Shown here piece by piece: positions 38,239 to 49,800 of a stretch of DNA of 64,000 nucleotides (positions within the stretch are counted from its first letter, which is position 1; the number at the start of each line of letters is the position of its first letter). The translations under genes were made by a program, and so were the position numbers. The notes below the pieces were generated by a model. That model made no database searches, had not been told where the DNA came from, and saw only the letters and a program-made list of their open reading frames with translations. Source of the stretch: Acanthopleura granulata (taxonomy: Eukaryota > Mollusca > Polyplacophora > Chitonida > Chitonidae); NCBI GenBank assembly GCA_016165875.1, contig JABBOT010000029.1, forward strand, positions 1,534,639 to 1,598,638, given 5' to 3'.

Positions 38239-41049
38239 CTCTTTGTTCTGTTAACAGTGGACTGTTGTAAGTGGCCATATTGGCCTGGCGTGACTTGCAG
38301 ATGAGCTGCACTTCACAACGTGCAAACCATGCCTGAGGGAACGAAGAAGGAAGTGTGTGCTGAAAGAGAATGTTCGAACAGCAATGTTCTTTACTGAAAA
38401 CCATTGGCAGTGAAAATTGTAAACATGGACCTGTGAGAATGAACACTGGTCCAAATTCCTCCTAATATTTTGAATATTTAGACCAAGCATAATCATTTAA
38501 AACATGTATAAAATAGGGGACTAGATATATGGTATTCACTTACAGGCCCGCCAGTATGTATTGAGGAAAAAGAACAAGGACAAATATTTATAGATCTTGA
38601 GAACTGCATGAATTATTCAGGGTGTAAGGATGATCCGAAAATGCTTTCCTTTAGACAAGCGGTAAATATTCTGTGAAGGTCAGTGAACGTTGGAAAATAT
38701 AAGCAATGATTTTGATTGTCTGCATGCTACAAATTCTGAACTATAAAAGTATTGCAATGTATCTGACATGATATATGTACACCAGGAAAACTAAAACAGC
38801 CTGGAGCGTTTGCACCGTAAGCGAATATATTTTACAGGTGCTGCCGAAGACTCAGTGTACTTTGAACATTTTGATACGGGGTAAGGGTTCGTGTGGCTAC
38901 TTGATCCGAGCGCAGAGTTTGTAGAGGAAGCGTTTTGAGTGGAAGCGTCTTAGGGAAACCCTCACGATGGAGCCTATATAGTCTTGTCGGACACAACTAG
39001 GTAACACAACGTGCAGAGTGGAAACTGTGCGCTGAGGTTGCCACTAACTATGCCCGTAACCTTTATAAAACTATATAGCTTTATAGATAAACCTGTGGAC
39101 AAAGTGACTACAACGACAAGGGGTTAAATAACAAGAGAGGAGTTCTTTAATATATACTTACTACTTATACTTACTATGTGCCGCTGTCCCGGGTTCAAAG
39201 TGGAGAGAGAGCGACGGCCAGCCAAAACAAGTCAATCCCAGTTGAATTTGGTGAAGTCCGAAAGCAGAGGGTATCTCCAAATGAGAGAAGTTATAGCCTT
39301 AGATCGGGGGTATCAGGAAGCACAGTAACGTAGCGTGTGAGTGGCCAAAGACTTCTGCTTCTCTTTTTAATTGAAACTGGGGGATTCGCTTATATAGCAG
39401 TGAACAAGTAAATCTTTTGTTTCTAAATTAACGGTCGTAAATTTTGAAGCCTGCGTTATCTCACTTAATGTATCGTCTGGAGGTGCTCTCTTTCCTCCTT
39501 TGGGTAACATTAATGGGGACCAACGGCGAGAACCATTTTTGACACATCTGTGGGAATTTCAGCTTGGGCCATGATGTAGCGTTGTCCCATCTGGACAATC
39601 AGCCACGCCTAACGAACTTAAACCCGACCGTGAATTTAATCACCTTGTGTGGGCCTTAAACTTACGCGGTTCCTAACCCGGACACATGTAATCACGACAT
39701 GTGCCTCGTAACAATTTCGTTACAAACACACACACACGCACACAAACAAAATAAATTAAAAATCCAGTTTCAATCAATCAATGTGAATTAATTTACATGT
39801 ATATTCTGTGGCAAAGTCTTTTTACCCCGCTTATCACTTTGTTGCCTTAAGACGCCACCAGTAGAATCATTTACTTCGGGCAAAGAGTATTGTTTTTGTC
39901 CCAAAAGCGCACTAATAACTGCATGCTTGTATGATTGTTTTCTGATTTATGTACTTTCCAGCTGTGGAATGAATAAAACACATGCAGTTGAAAGTTTATC
40001 TTGTCACTTGCTTAGCCTGCAGTGGGAGAATTCTGGATTTGACCGGAATTTACGATTATGATTGGTCACTCGCCTTCTGGAGATGCTCTTTTCCAGTGGC
40101 TTAAGGTATGACATCGCCACCTCTCCAGCTTCGTGTCTGATTTTCACGAAGAACGTCTGAGAATGAGGTATTCAATATATAGCATACATGAGTTATTGAC
40201 GGCATGTATGATGCAACTGGAAAACAATGGTTCCCACTCGCGTTCAGAGAGAGAAACTTTTGGATTTGTTTTGTCATTTTTAAGTCCGTGGCGTGGATAC
40301 GTGATTCTCTGACGTACATTTTAATACCCCTGTGGCCGACTCCCAGCACGTGGCGTGTATGCGCGCATTTACATCTACCATTGAAACCTCTATCCGTAGG
40401 CCTTTACAGTGTATAAGAGCAACGCCATTCCAATCAGCTTATACACCTACGTAACGATAAGAGGCTTTATGACATACCCTGAGGTAAAAAGTGTTACACT
40501 TCGCCACATTGTTAGTGACACTGTTATTAACTGAACGCCACTATGCTTGCGTGCAATGGCCTATTCTACCAACACTTTTGTACTGGTAGTTGCATAAAAT
40601 TCTTTCTCAAGAAAGCTGTATCTCTCCCATGAGTGCGTACGATTCTTGGTATCCCTGTGTGGAAGCGTTCGCGTTTGCTGTTTTCTTATACTCTACCTCT
40701 TTTTATGCTTTTATTTTACTGCTTTTATGTTCACATTTTCAACATTAGAGTTAGATGTACCAAACCGAAATATGTACAAATGGATTCCAACATGGCCAGT
40801 ATTCAATGTACGCTTTCACTTTTGACGCCTGACAAATGCTTTCCATGGATCCATTTTGTAAAATCTGATTTGGGTGCCGCCATCTACATATTAGGCTCTA
40901 CATATTTATGAAAGCCATCAGCCCTAATATCTTCTCCAGTACTGAGTAACATGGTCAGATAAATAATATTTAAAACTGAATGACGTCATCTTTGAGCTCA
41001 CCTCACAACCTGTTAGCTTTGGGGGCCAAAATCTGCTAAAACGCTTCTT
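38239..41049. other. Gene-free stretch; possible solo LTR at about 39.09-39.72 kb
   Basis: No gene is supported. On the minus strand 39724-39094 starts TGTAACGAAATTGTTACGAG, has a TATA box (GCTATATAAGCG) near 39.40 kb and could end in CCACA, which looks like a solo LTR. No partner LTR or target duplication was found. Confidence 0.35.
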
Positions 41050-41059
41050 GTGACACTCA

Positions 41060-41670
41060 CATGGTATACAGTATGAGAGTTCTCTTATCCTAGGTGGGCC
41101 GTACAATAATCTACAGCATGAGAGTTCTCTTATCCTAGGTGGGCCGTACAATTATCTACAGTGTGAGAGTCCCTTAGCCTAGGCGGTCCCTACAATTATT
41201 TACAGCATGAGAGTTCCCTTAGCCCTAGGTGGTCCGTACAATTATCGACAGCATGAGTGGATCCTCGGAATAGGAACTGCGGTTGTCTACAGCATGAGTG
41301 TTTCCTTAGCCTAGGCGGCTCTTACAGTGGGAGACTCTGACGGGCTACACAAAAGGGTGCAAATCGCAAAGAAACACGTTGCAGTGTTTGTGTACTATCT
41401 AAGTGCTTTCTGAACACACACGCACCTATAAGTGTGACGTAATGCAAGAAAGACCAAAGTAGCACACGGCTTTGGACCCTCTTGTTAAAAACGGGAAGGA
41501 GTTTTACGAGTTTCCTATAATCGACAGCACGAGTGTTTCCTTGGCCTAGGCGCCTCCTACAGTTGTCTACAGCATGAGTGTTTCCTTAGTCAGGGAGGCC
41601 CGCAGAATGTTTCCTCGCACTTGCGGCCTCTACGGTTGTCTATAGCATGAGTTTTTTCCTTGCCCTATGG
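41060..41670. repeat. Minisatellite, about 45 bp unit with CCTAGG core
   Basis: Copies of ACAGCATGAGAGTT-TCTTA-CCTAGG-GG-C-GTACAATTATCT occur at about 41068, 41112, 41158, 41202, 41249 and 41290. More diverged copies lie at 41.52-41.66 kb after a unique 190 bp interruption. Confidence 0.85.
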
Positions 41671-41740
41671 CCTCCTTGGACCCCCGCCTTTTGCTCTGAT
41701 ATGAGTAAGCAATCATGTAACAGGCGTATGTGGGTTTTTT

Positions 41741-41999
41741 TCTTCATTTATTTATTTGATTTGCGTATTACGCCATATTCAAGAATATTTCACTTATACG
41801 ACGGCGGCCAGCATTACAGTGGGATGAAACCGGGCAAAGCCCGGGGGAAACCCACGACCATCCGCAGGTTACTGGTAGATCTTCTCACATATGGCCGGAG
41901 AGGAGTCCAGACTTGAACTCACAGCGACGGCATTGGTGGTAGACTCCTTGGTCATTGCGCTCCGCGAGCGCGCCAACCGGCTGAGGCATGGAGGCCTTC
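41741..41999 (-). repeat. SINE, family 1, full length
   Basis: Minus-strand head GCCTCCATGCCTCAGCCGGT, body and tail as in the copy at 1-266. Confidence 0.85.
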
Positions 42000-42451
42000 G
42001 TTTTTTCCTCTTTTATCAAATTAGATTTCCACTTATCCAAACAAAGATAAAACGCCAGGACTACTCCACAGTACAATAAATTCATCGTGATGCCAGACAC
42101 AGGTAGGCCTAAGCTGTGCGTGTTTTTTGGTCCCCAACACACGCGTGTGAGTTCAGAGACAGGTTTACATGTGATCCAGATCGTGAGTTGCGTGGTGGTT
42201 CATTGGTCGATTATTCTAAATACGACATTTTCTAGTGGATGATTGAATTATCACTCTGATAGCTGAATGATGTGTAGCCCCAGTACGTCTAGGTACTGTG
42301 TATAGTTTTTGTGTAGTGTTCTCATAAAAAAAAACATAAATCATATGGTTGTAGAACTGCGTACATGTACATGTAAGTGCGAGGACACCTATAAATGGTT
42401 TAACGTAGGTGGTATATTATGGCCTCACAAGACACGACTGACAGGTACGGC

Positions 42452-42718
42452 CCCCCTGGGGCGCAGTAGGTAGGGCGCGCGCGCGCTTCTCAGCATGGTG
42501 GTTCAGGGGCCTACCACCATTGCGGTAGCTGTGAGTTTGGCGCAGGCTGGTTTAGGCTCTGATCGTATGTGGGAAGGTCCGCCAGCGACCCGTGGATGGT
42601 AGTGGCTTCAACTGGGCTCTTCCCGGTTTTCTCCCATCATAACGCTGGCCGGCGTTGTATAGGTGAAATATTCTAGAGTACGGCGGTGTTGTAGGAGTCA
42701 ACGAAATAAATAAATGAT
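42452..42718 (+). repeat. SINE, family 1 variant
   Basis: Plus orientation, with head CCCTGGGGCGCAGTAGGTAG, the central GTGGGAAGGTCCGCCAGC, and tail GGTGAAATATTCTAGAGTAC followed by AAATAAATAAATG. Confidence 0.75.
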
Positions 42719-43519
42719 AGGTGAGATCGGACCTACATCAGACGGTGCCACGATCCTCTAACAGGTCATAGCCTCTGACCTTGTCCTTATAGCTAGGTCA
42801 GGGGTCGCAAGGTCGAATCCAGCTTGACGAAGAAGTTTCGTGAGATGCCTGGAGAGGAGGGGTTTCTCTGAGTAACGTTTCCCTCTTGTATAGTTGAAGC
42901 ATTCTCGTGTCTGGTGTAAGTTTTTTTTCATTTCCTGGACTGAGGCGCTAGCCTTTCAATCGCTAAGAGGCGAAATGTGCAGGTTCAAACCAGGCCTAGG
43001 ACAAAGAATTTGTAGATTTCTCGGCTCTCATTGTTTGTTGGGCCTTGGTACAGATAAGCTATCTCTAGAAGTAATTTTGGAAGTAAATGTTAGTTTTGAG
43101 ACAAAAAACACCTTTGATATAAAAACTGACCAATTCTGAAACAAGTTCCATTTTTGAAACAAAAATTTATTACTTCTGAAATAAATATGGGGATAATTTG
43201 AGATAAAAATTGTACTTTTTTATAACTCGTCAATTTTTGTTTGAAAAAGTGGAACTTCTTTCAAAAGGGGACAGTTTTATACCAAAAGTAGTTGTGATTG
43301 CAAAACTGATATTTTATTCCAAGAACGGACCTTACACTATAGTCGAGGTTGAAGTGGCCATTTGCTCAGCATCACGTTTATTCATCAAAGGCCACGTGGC
43401 TGGAGAGTCAATATGAGATTCTCTGTTACTTATCAGCGTTTACAGTTTGCATTTAGTTGATGACAGGATCTAGCTGATCTTTTGAGCTGCATCAAATTGT
43501 CAGTCTGAAATGAGCGATG

Positions 43520-43920
43520 GGTCCATTACTAGGATGCACTGGCTCATTGGTTCTGCCATAGGGGAATTGGGCGTGCCTCAGTGGTAAGAGCGTGCCTGAT
43601 TGGCTGATTGACTGACTGACTGACTGACTGATCCATTAGTTGGATGTGCTGGTTCATCGGTTCTGCAAAGGGGGAGAAGGGCTTGGCTCAGTGGTAAGAG
43701 CGTGACTGATTGGCTGACTGACTGAATGATCCGTTACTTGGATGCACTGGTTCATTTGGTTCTGCCAATGAGGACAGAGGTGTGGTTCAGTGGTAAGAGC
43801 GTGACTCATTGGCTGACTGACTGACTGACTGATCCATTACTTGGATGCGCTGGTTCATTGATTCTGGCAGTAAGTAGTGGGTCGTGGATCAGTGGTAATT
43901 CAGAACCTGACTGACTGGTT
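43520..43920 (+). repeat. Tandem repeat of a tRNA-head-like unit, about 100 bp, four copies
   Basis: Each unit contains TGGCTCAGTGGTAAGAGCGT (an RNA polymerase III A-box-like TGGCTCAGTGG), a (GACT)n run and GATCCATTACTTGGATGC. The units start near 43.52, 43.63, 43.73 and 43.83 kb. Confidence 0.8.
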
Positions 43921-44036
43921 GATTGACATATTATACTTATATCGGTGTGGACCGCAGACTTAGTGCTTGTATACATTTTTAATTCATCGTTCGACTGTGA
44001 CAATCAGCTAGGAAAATAATGTTTCAGTTATTTTCT

Positions 44037-44287
44037 TTGGTTTGATTGGTGCTCTACGCCGTACTCAAGAATATTTCACTCACACCACTGCGGCCAGCAT
44101 TATGCTGGGAGGAAACCGGGCAGAGCCTGGGGGATACTCACGATCATCTACAGATTGGTGGCAGACCTTCCCACATACGGCCGGAGAGGAAGTCAGGATG
44201 AGCTGGACTAACAGCAACCGCACTGGTGAGAGGCTTCTGGGTCATTACGTTGCGTTGGGGCGCTAACCGAGTGAGCCACGCAGGCCC
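44037..44287 (-). repeat. SINE, family 1
   Basis: Minus-strand family-1 element with head GCCTGCGTGGCTCACTCGGT and tail GTGAAATATTCTTGAGTACG. Confidence 0.85.
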
Positions 44288-46849
44288 CGAATAATATTGA
44301 AAGATGTTAACCGAATGTGTGTCCACAGAACTTCTGCTCTTTGGAGGTCATCAGGGATGCGCTGCAGTGGCTCCCCGGTGGCCACTGGAGGAGGTACTGG
44401 CTACTGACGTGTTGTTCCATTGGCCACTGGAGGAGACCAGTGGCGCCACTGCCACCGCGTGTATTGTAAGATCTTCGCTCATGCGACTTGACTGAACTTC
44501 CAGGACACTGGGACAGCACATTACCTCCTGTGGCCACTGAATCTGCCACCGGTGGCGGTCAGATCGACGACTGGAACGTACTCCTGGAAACGTGTGAATC
44601 CTTATACATACACATCACTGACTGTCGCCTTTCTTGATAATTTTTCTGCTATGTGAGTAAATATTTAATATGGGCCATATGCTGAATAGCCTTAAAATAC
44701 ATTTCATTTAAGTTCAATGGACAGAGTTCTACCCCTTTAACTGTAGATCAGCGAGATAATATCTGGGATACGCCTGTATTGATATTTGCGGAAAACAGCG
44801 ACCGTCGGTATTGACTAAATAGTGGTGAAAAGGTTGAGCGTGTAATCTCTGTCTCGCGTCACGGACTACATAGTCAATACGGCGAAACAGTACCCAAATG
44901 TTTAAAAAATTTCTTGCATAAAAATCAACAATAAACGTTTCAGTTTTGCTTCGCGAAGGAAACTGAACGTTTTGAAACTCGTCTTGAGAATGCCATCTTG
45001 AATGCGGCTATTCTAAAGTCTTCGCTACAGGCATGTGTTGCACGGAGGGATATGGGTGGCGAATCATGGGCGGCGTTAGCTCGTGTTCTCTTGTCGGCTG
45101 ACAACCCGTGGATACGCGTAAACATTTGACGGCTCTCACTCTCCTGCTCCCGTGAACTACACAACTAGACGCACTTATTTTCACACAGATTACCTGTGCG
45201 CTAATTGGATATTATTTTGCAGTCTCAGGCACTCACTGAATTTCAGGTGAGTTCTAATAACGTCAGATATAGGTTAAGATGGAAATACTTTATTACTTGG
45301 ATCGAAACTACGAGCGTATACCTGTGATTTGGAACTACATTTCAGGATCACATCGACACAGTGGATCAAGGAATAACGTGAATATAAATCTAATGCGTGG
45401 AATATCGTCTTGCCTGTAGGCTGTGCTAGAACAGGCCTTCATCGTGACAAAGTTGTACCATGCAGCTGTTAGTTTGAAACGACCAGGGCCTACATTTATA
45501 TTTTAGGCCTATTTATAACACTTGGTAGTAGCTTACTGACCCAATACGCAACCGTAGCTGAGTAGGCGACCATGCCTAATGGTCGTCAATAGCAACGAGA
45601 GAAGCCATGGCGCCCTTGTATTCAACATGGCCCCCGACGGGGCAATTAATTCCGTCTACGTGCCCCCGCCTAGCTTAATTATATTGGCGGATTTATGTGT
45701 AGGTTTACATATAGATCTACGGCACATAGAATTAAGGATTATTCGGCGTTGTAGAACAACCCACCAGTAAGATCGCGAGTTCGATTACCGCATTGGTAGA
45801 CCTAACTACCACTACTGTGGTTTTGTTTGCAAACTGTAGTGAGACAGAGGAATACGCCATTAGCAGACAATACAGGAATTAAAATGGAAAATCATTATTG
45901 TTATTTTCCCGATAATATCGAGGACTCTGAGGCCGCTTTCACCAAAGGTTGTGTGATATTATTTGTCGTACACTTTATCGTACAATAGTGATGTGCGATA
46001 GTTTACGACGTTGCCCGCTTTCACAATACATTTTTGTGAAAGAGACCTATACGTGAGGTGCGATATCTTACATAATTGTCGTACCGTCAAAATTAGCGTA
46101 CACGTACAACATTTTGATGAAAGTGGCCATTGCAATATTATTACCAGTAATTGTCGTAACAAAACTAGTTGCACCATACGATTATACCATTAAAGTTGTA
46201 GTTGGCCTACACTGCATGCATCATCAAATTTTAGAAATACTAGTTTTTTCCCCGCTTATCAAGGATGAAAGCAAACTGGTATGGTGAAAATGAGCTCAGT
46301 TGTCATGTCTAAGTTTAATGCATTTCTCATTCTGTTACTATTCTGATAATTTTAAAATTGGTAACAGTCGTATATGAATGAAGTGCGCTGTTTCACATCC
46401 AGATAAAAAAACCCTCAGATATACCAGTGAGATAACTGGGCGGTTGAGTTAAACAGCGATTCAAAAATAATTAACAAAGTATGCATGTGCGATTTGCATT
46501 ACCACAAGCACTGTTCTCGTCTCTGGTTCGACTGCGGCTTTAAGTTGTGAGGTGTATTTGAGACCTGGCAAAATGGCGGTGGTTCCCTCCGTGCATTCCT
46601 CTTTCTTTTATCCATAAAACTAACTGTTGTATAAATGATCGCCACGGTATGGCTGAATCATTGCCAATAATTGTGGCGTTAATTCATTCATTCATATGTA
46701 TAAAGGAAATTGTTGAGTAAGCCGTTAAATATCAATCAAATTGTATAATAAATATAATGATAATACCGTGATCTCACTGGCATTTGGATTATCGGTTATA
46801 ATCAATATAAAACGATTTACAACTGAATTTCTCTATTTCCCACAGAACA
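44288..46849. other. Gene-free stretch upstream of the alpha/beta-barrel gene
   Basis: No coding exon is recognised. It contains short direct repeats of TGGCCACTGGAGGAG near 44.38-44.44 kb, a small inverted-repeat element (45931-46128) and a tRNA-like/SINE fragment at about 46.50-46.74 kb. A 5' untranslated exon of the downstream gene is possible, since an acceptor (CCACAG) stands 5 bp before its start codon. Confidence 0.45.
45931..46128. mobile_element. Small inverted-repeat element (MITE-like)
   Basis: 198 bp bounded by GGCCGCTTTCACCA and, inverted, GGCCACTTTCATCA, with internal CGTAC/GTACG repeats and a second internal GCCCGCTTTCACAA. It has no coding capacity. No target duplication is obvious, so the superfamily is not assigned. 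Confidence 0.55.
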
Positions 46850-49800
46850 ATGTCACAAATGGTAAGCACGTGTGGGGCGAACGCCAACAACCAGCAGCAG
46901 AACGGAACAGAAGAACAACGACAGAGGCGGCCCCCAAAACCTGTGGTAATTTAGGTTTTATAAAAATTGAATTTCAAAAGAGAAATTTTCGAGGTACTTT
47001 CCAGTAAAACTGCAGAGCACACAAATAGGTAGAAAAAATTGGAAAAGGTAGACCTCCGGTGGGGCGGGGATGAGTGGGTCTCCCCATTCCCATTTTCTAG
47101 ACCCGAAATTGTCGACAAACCAACGTTTGAAGTGAAAGATAAAAATGTGCACGACAAAACGCACCAGCTCTTACGAATGAATATTTGTTCTGCTTTTGCA
47201 GTATTCCCCCCTCCCCCTTCCGATATTATAGTTTAATTAATGGTCTCGAGTATTTGCACATTCATGGAGGCCGTACAGTTCTTTGAGCTCCAACAGTAAG
47301 AGATAATTAAGTGTGAGAGTCTGAGTGTCCGTGTCACACGACGGAGGTGTCCATCCCATATACTGCATAAGCAGAAATTGCATGACAAAGATAAATGACC
47401 CTTAGTTTATGCTTGTCGATGGGTAATATGTAAGAAGGATGTCTTATACATGCAGTTAATTCGGACGATCAAAAAGAGACAACGGAATAAGCTGTGACGA
47501 GAACATGCATAGAACCCGCAGTTTTTTTGCCATGAAGTGGACGGGGACGGGTTTACTGGTCTCACGGTGAAGTTTACATACACGTGTGCCATGACCGGTT
47601 GTGGCCATGGAACACTTCAGGTGTGTTTTGGTGGTCAGCTAGGCAGACAGGCCGACCGCGCCCTGACCTGTCCTTTCACCAGGATAAGGACATTCCTTGC
47701 ATACCATCGGAGATTAACTTAACTGCGATGAACTCTGACCCCAGCAGTTGACCAGTACCTGTGAAGTCCTGTCCTTATTACCTGACAATGCACACACGCG
47801 TTTGTCCTTGACCAACGGCCGCGCAAACCGCACAAACATAAGAAGACAATGGTCACACGGCCAAAGTTATCTTGACACTAGATCCCGTGGCCGTGTGTCC
47901 TAAAACTTGGACACTGTCGTTTTGATTCCTGGAACGGTTTTGCTACGCATGACTAGCAAAGTATATACATGGCGTTAAAGTATACACGGCAAATGCCAGG
48001 CATATACTTGGTTACATTAGACATGTATTGATATGAATTTCCAAATATCAACGTAATGTTTCCAGCTCCTCCTGTTATTCACATGCATTAGAAAGTCTTT
48101 TATGCAAAGACGATGGTTTTAAGTCGGACCGATCGACACTGACCAAGGCCAAAGATTTATGGCATAAGTTTTGTTCAGAAAAGGGGCAAAAATGGTCTTC
48201 ACGTTGTCCCCAACCTGTGAAATATGTAACGGGCTCTGAAAAGGAGGTGCCTTGAAAAGAGGTTGGCGATTGTGACCCCTGGCCCGGTGCTGTCATACAA
48301 GACTGTTAGTACACTATGAACTCTGACATGTGTATGGCCTGAGTTATAACTTTATCGATTTGATTTATATTTTTGAACTTAAGTCAAGAATACTTCACTT
48401 TTAACACCCATTCTTTGCTTTAACATACCGGGCAGAGTAAGTAGCCAAGGAAGAAAACACCTCCCTCACATCACATTTGCCATGTTTGGTGCGCGGAAAA
48501 CTCACTGATGCAAAGCTGCTGATGAATCAGCATCCACTACAGGCATACCCCTTGTCAACATGCAGGCTCACTTCACTAAACTTCATAAACAAATTTTTCA
48601 TATTTTTTCATGTAAATCACATGAATGGTCTTCGCCATTCCCAAGAATCTTCACTTACACGATGGCATTTATTACTTTGGGTAGAGGAAACCGGAATGCC
48701 TGAGGGAAACCACCTGCCATTGGCAGATTGATGGAATTCCTCATGAGTAACCGCCTCGGTGGCCTGGTGATTAGAGCGTCTACCTCGTGGGCGTGTCATA
48801 TGAAAGGCTTTAAAAATGGTACTTGTTGCTGCCTCGCTTGGCGCTCAGCCCTGAGAGGTTGGAGCGAGGAAACAGGACTGGTCGTCGTCATATAACTGAA
48901 AAATTGTTGAGTGCGACTTAAAACCCAAGCATACATACATATATGCGAGCGACAAAGACTTGCAATCCAGATTGGAGAATGGCATGTGGTCTTCACTGAA
49001 CGTGAGACTGTAGAAAGGGCTATAAATTCCCTGTCCGAGGCCAGGTTTGAGCCCGCGTCGGGCTTGTTAATCTCATCCACGCCTTACTCACTGAGATATA
49101 GCCGCTCCATTTATCCCTGAAAGTGGTGAGGAGAAAACGGATGTTTTGTGAACAGTTACCTTTCTTGTCATTTATTATAAACATACGAACTGTTTCCATA
49201 ATGTCTTAATTTCGGCTAACTGTTTTACCTCTGACGCTAACAGGTTGCGGCTAAGGATGAAGTTTACGCCTTCATCCGCGCCAGAAGGGAGCACTATCCG
49301 GTCATGAAGAACTACATGGTGCGAGAGTCGAAGATTATTGAGAACTACAAGGGAACTATCATCGGTCTTGCTGAAAAGGTGTACATGTGCGCTTGTACAC
49401 AGAGCGTATAGATATATTTACTCAAAGGTGGTGAACTCATATTGATCAATAAATTAATTACGGAGGTGATATGAAATATAGTATTAAGCGAAAATCAACA
49501 TCCATGCAAATTCTGTATTAACTATATACATTTCTGTTGTTAATAAGGAGTTTCTATTGTCTATATGCCGTTTGGATGTGGGTATCATAGTTTTGCAGTT
49601 GCAACTGATAACCGAGTCACTTGTTTGGCAATGTTCTGCGTTTTTCACAGTAACTAACCATCGTCACATTCTAATATAAGATTATGGATATTAAAGATAG
49701 CACATTTGGTGCACTGTGTAATTTCATGGGTAATGTTAAATTTCGAGGGCTGTGAACCAGGTTGATCTTTTGTAACAAAGTCTGCCTATCCGATGTATCT

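Noticed and set aside
41060..41340. Regular repeat-spacer look, CRISPR-like
   Set aside because: This is a eukaryotic minisatellite: units are imperfect and directly abutting, with no conserved repeat plus unique spacers.
44330..44560. Clustered TGGCCACTGG repeats as a possible regulatory palindrome
   Set aside because: Only a few short imperfect direct copies; too weak to call.
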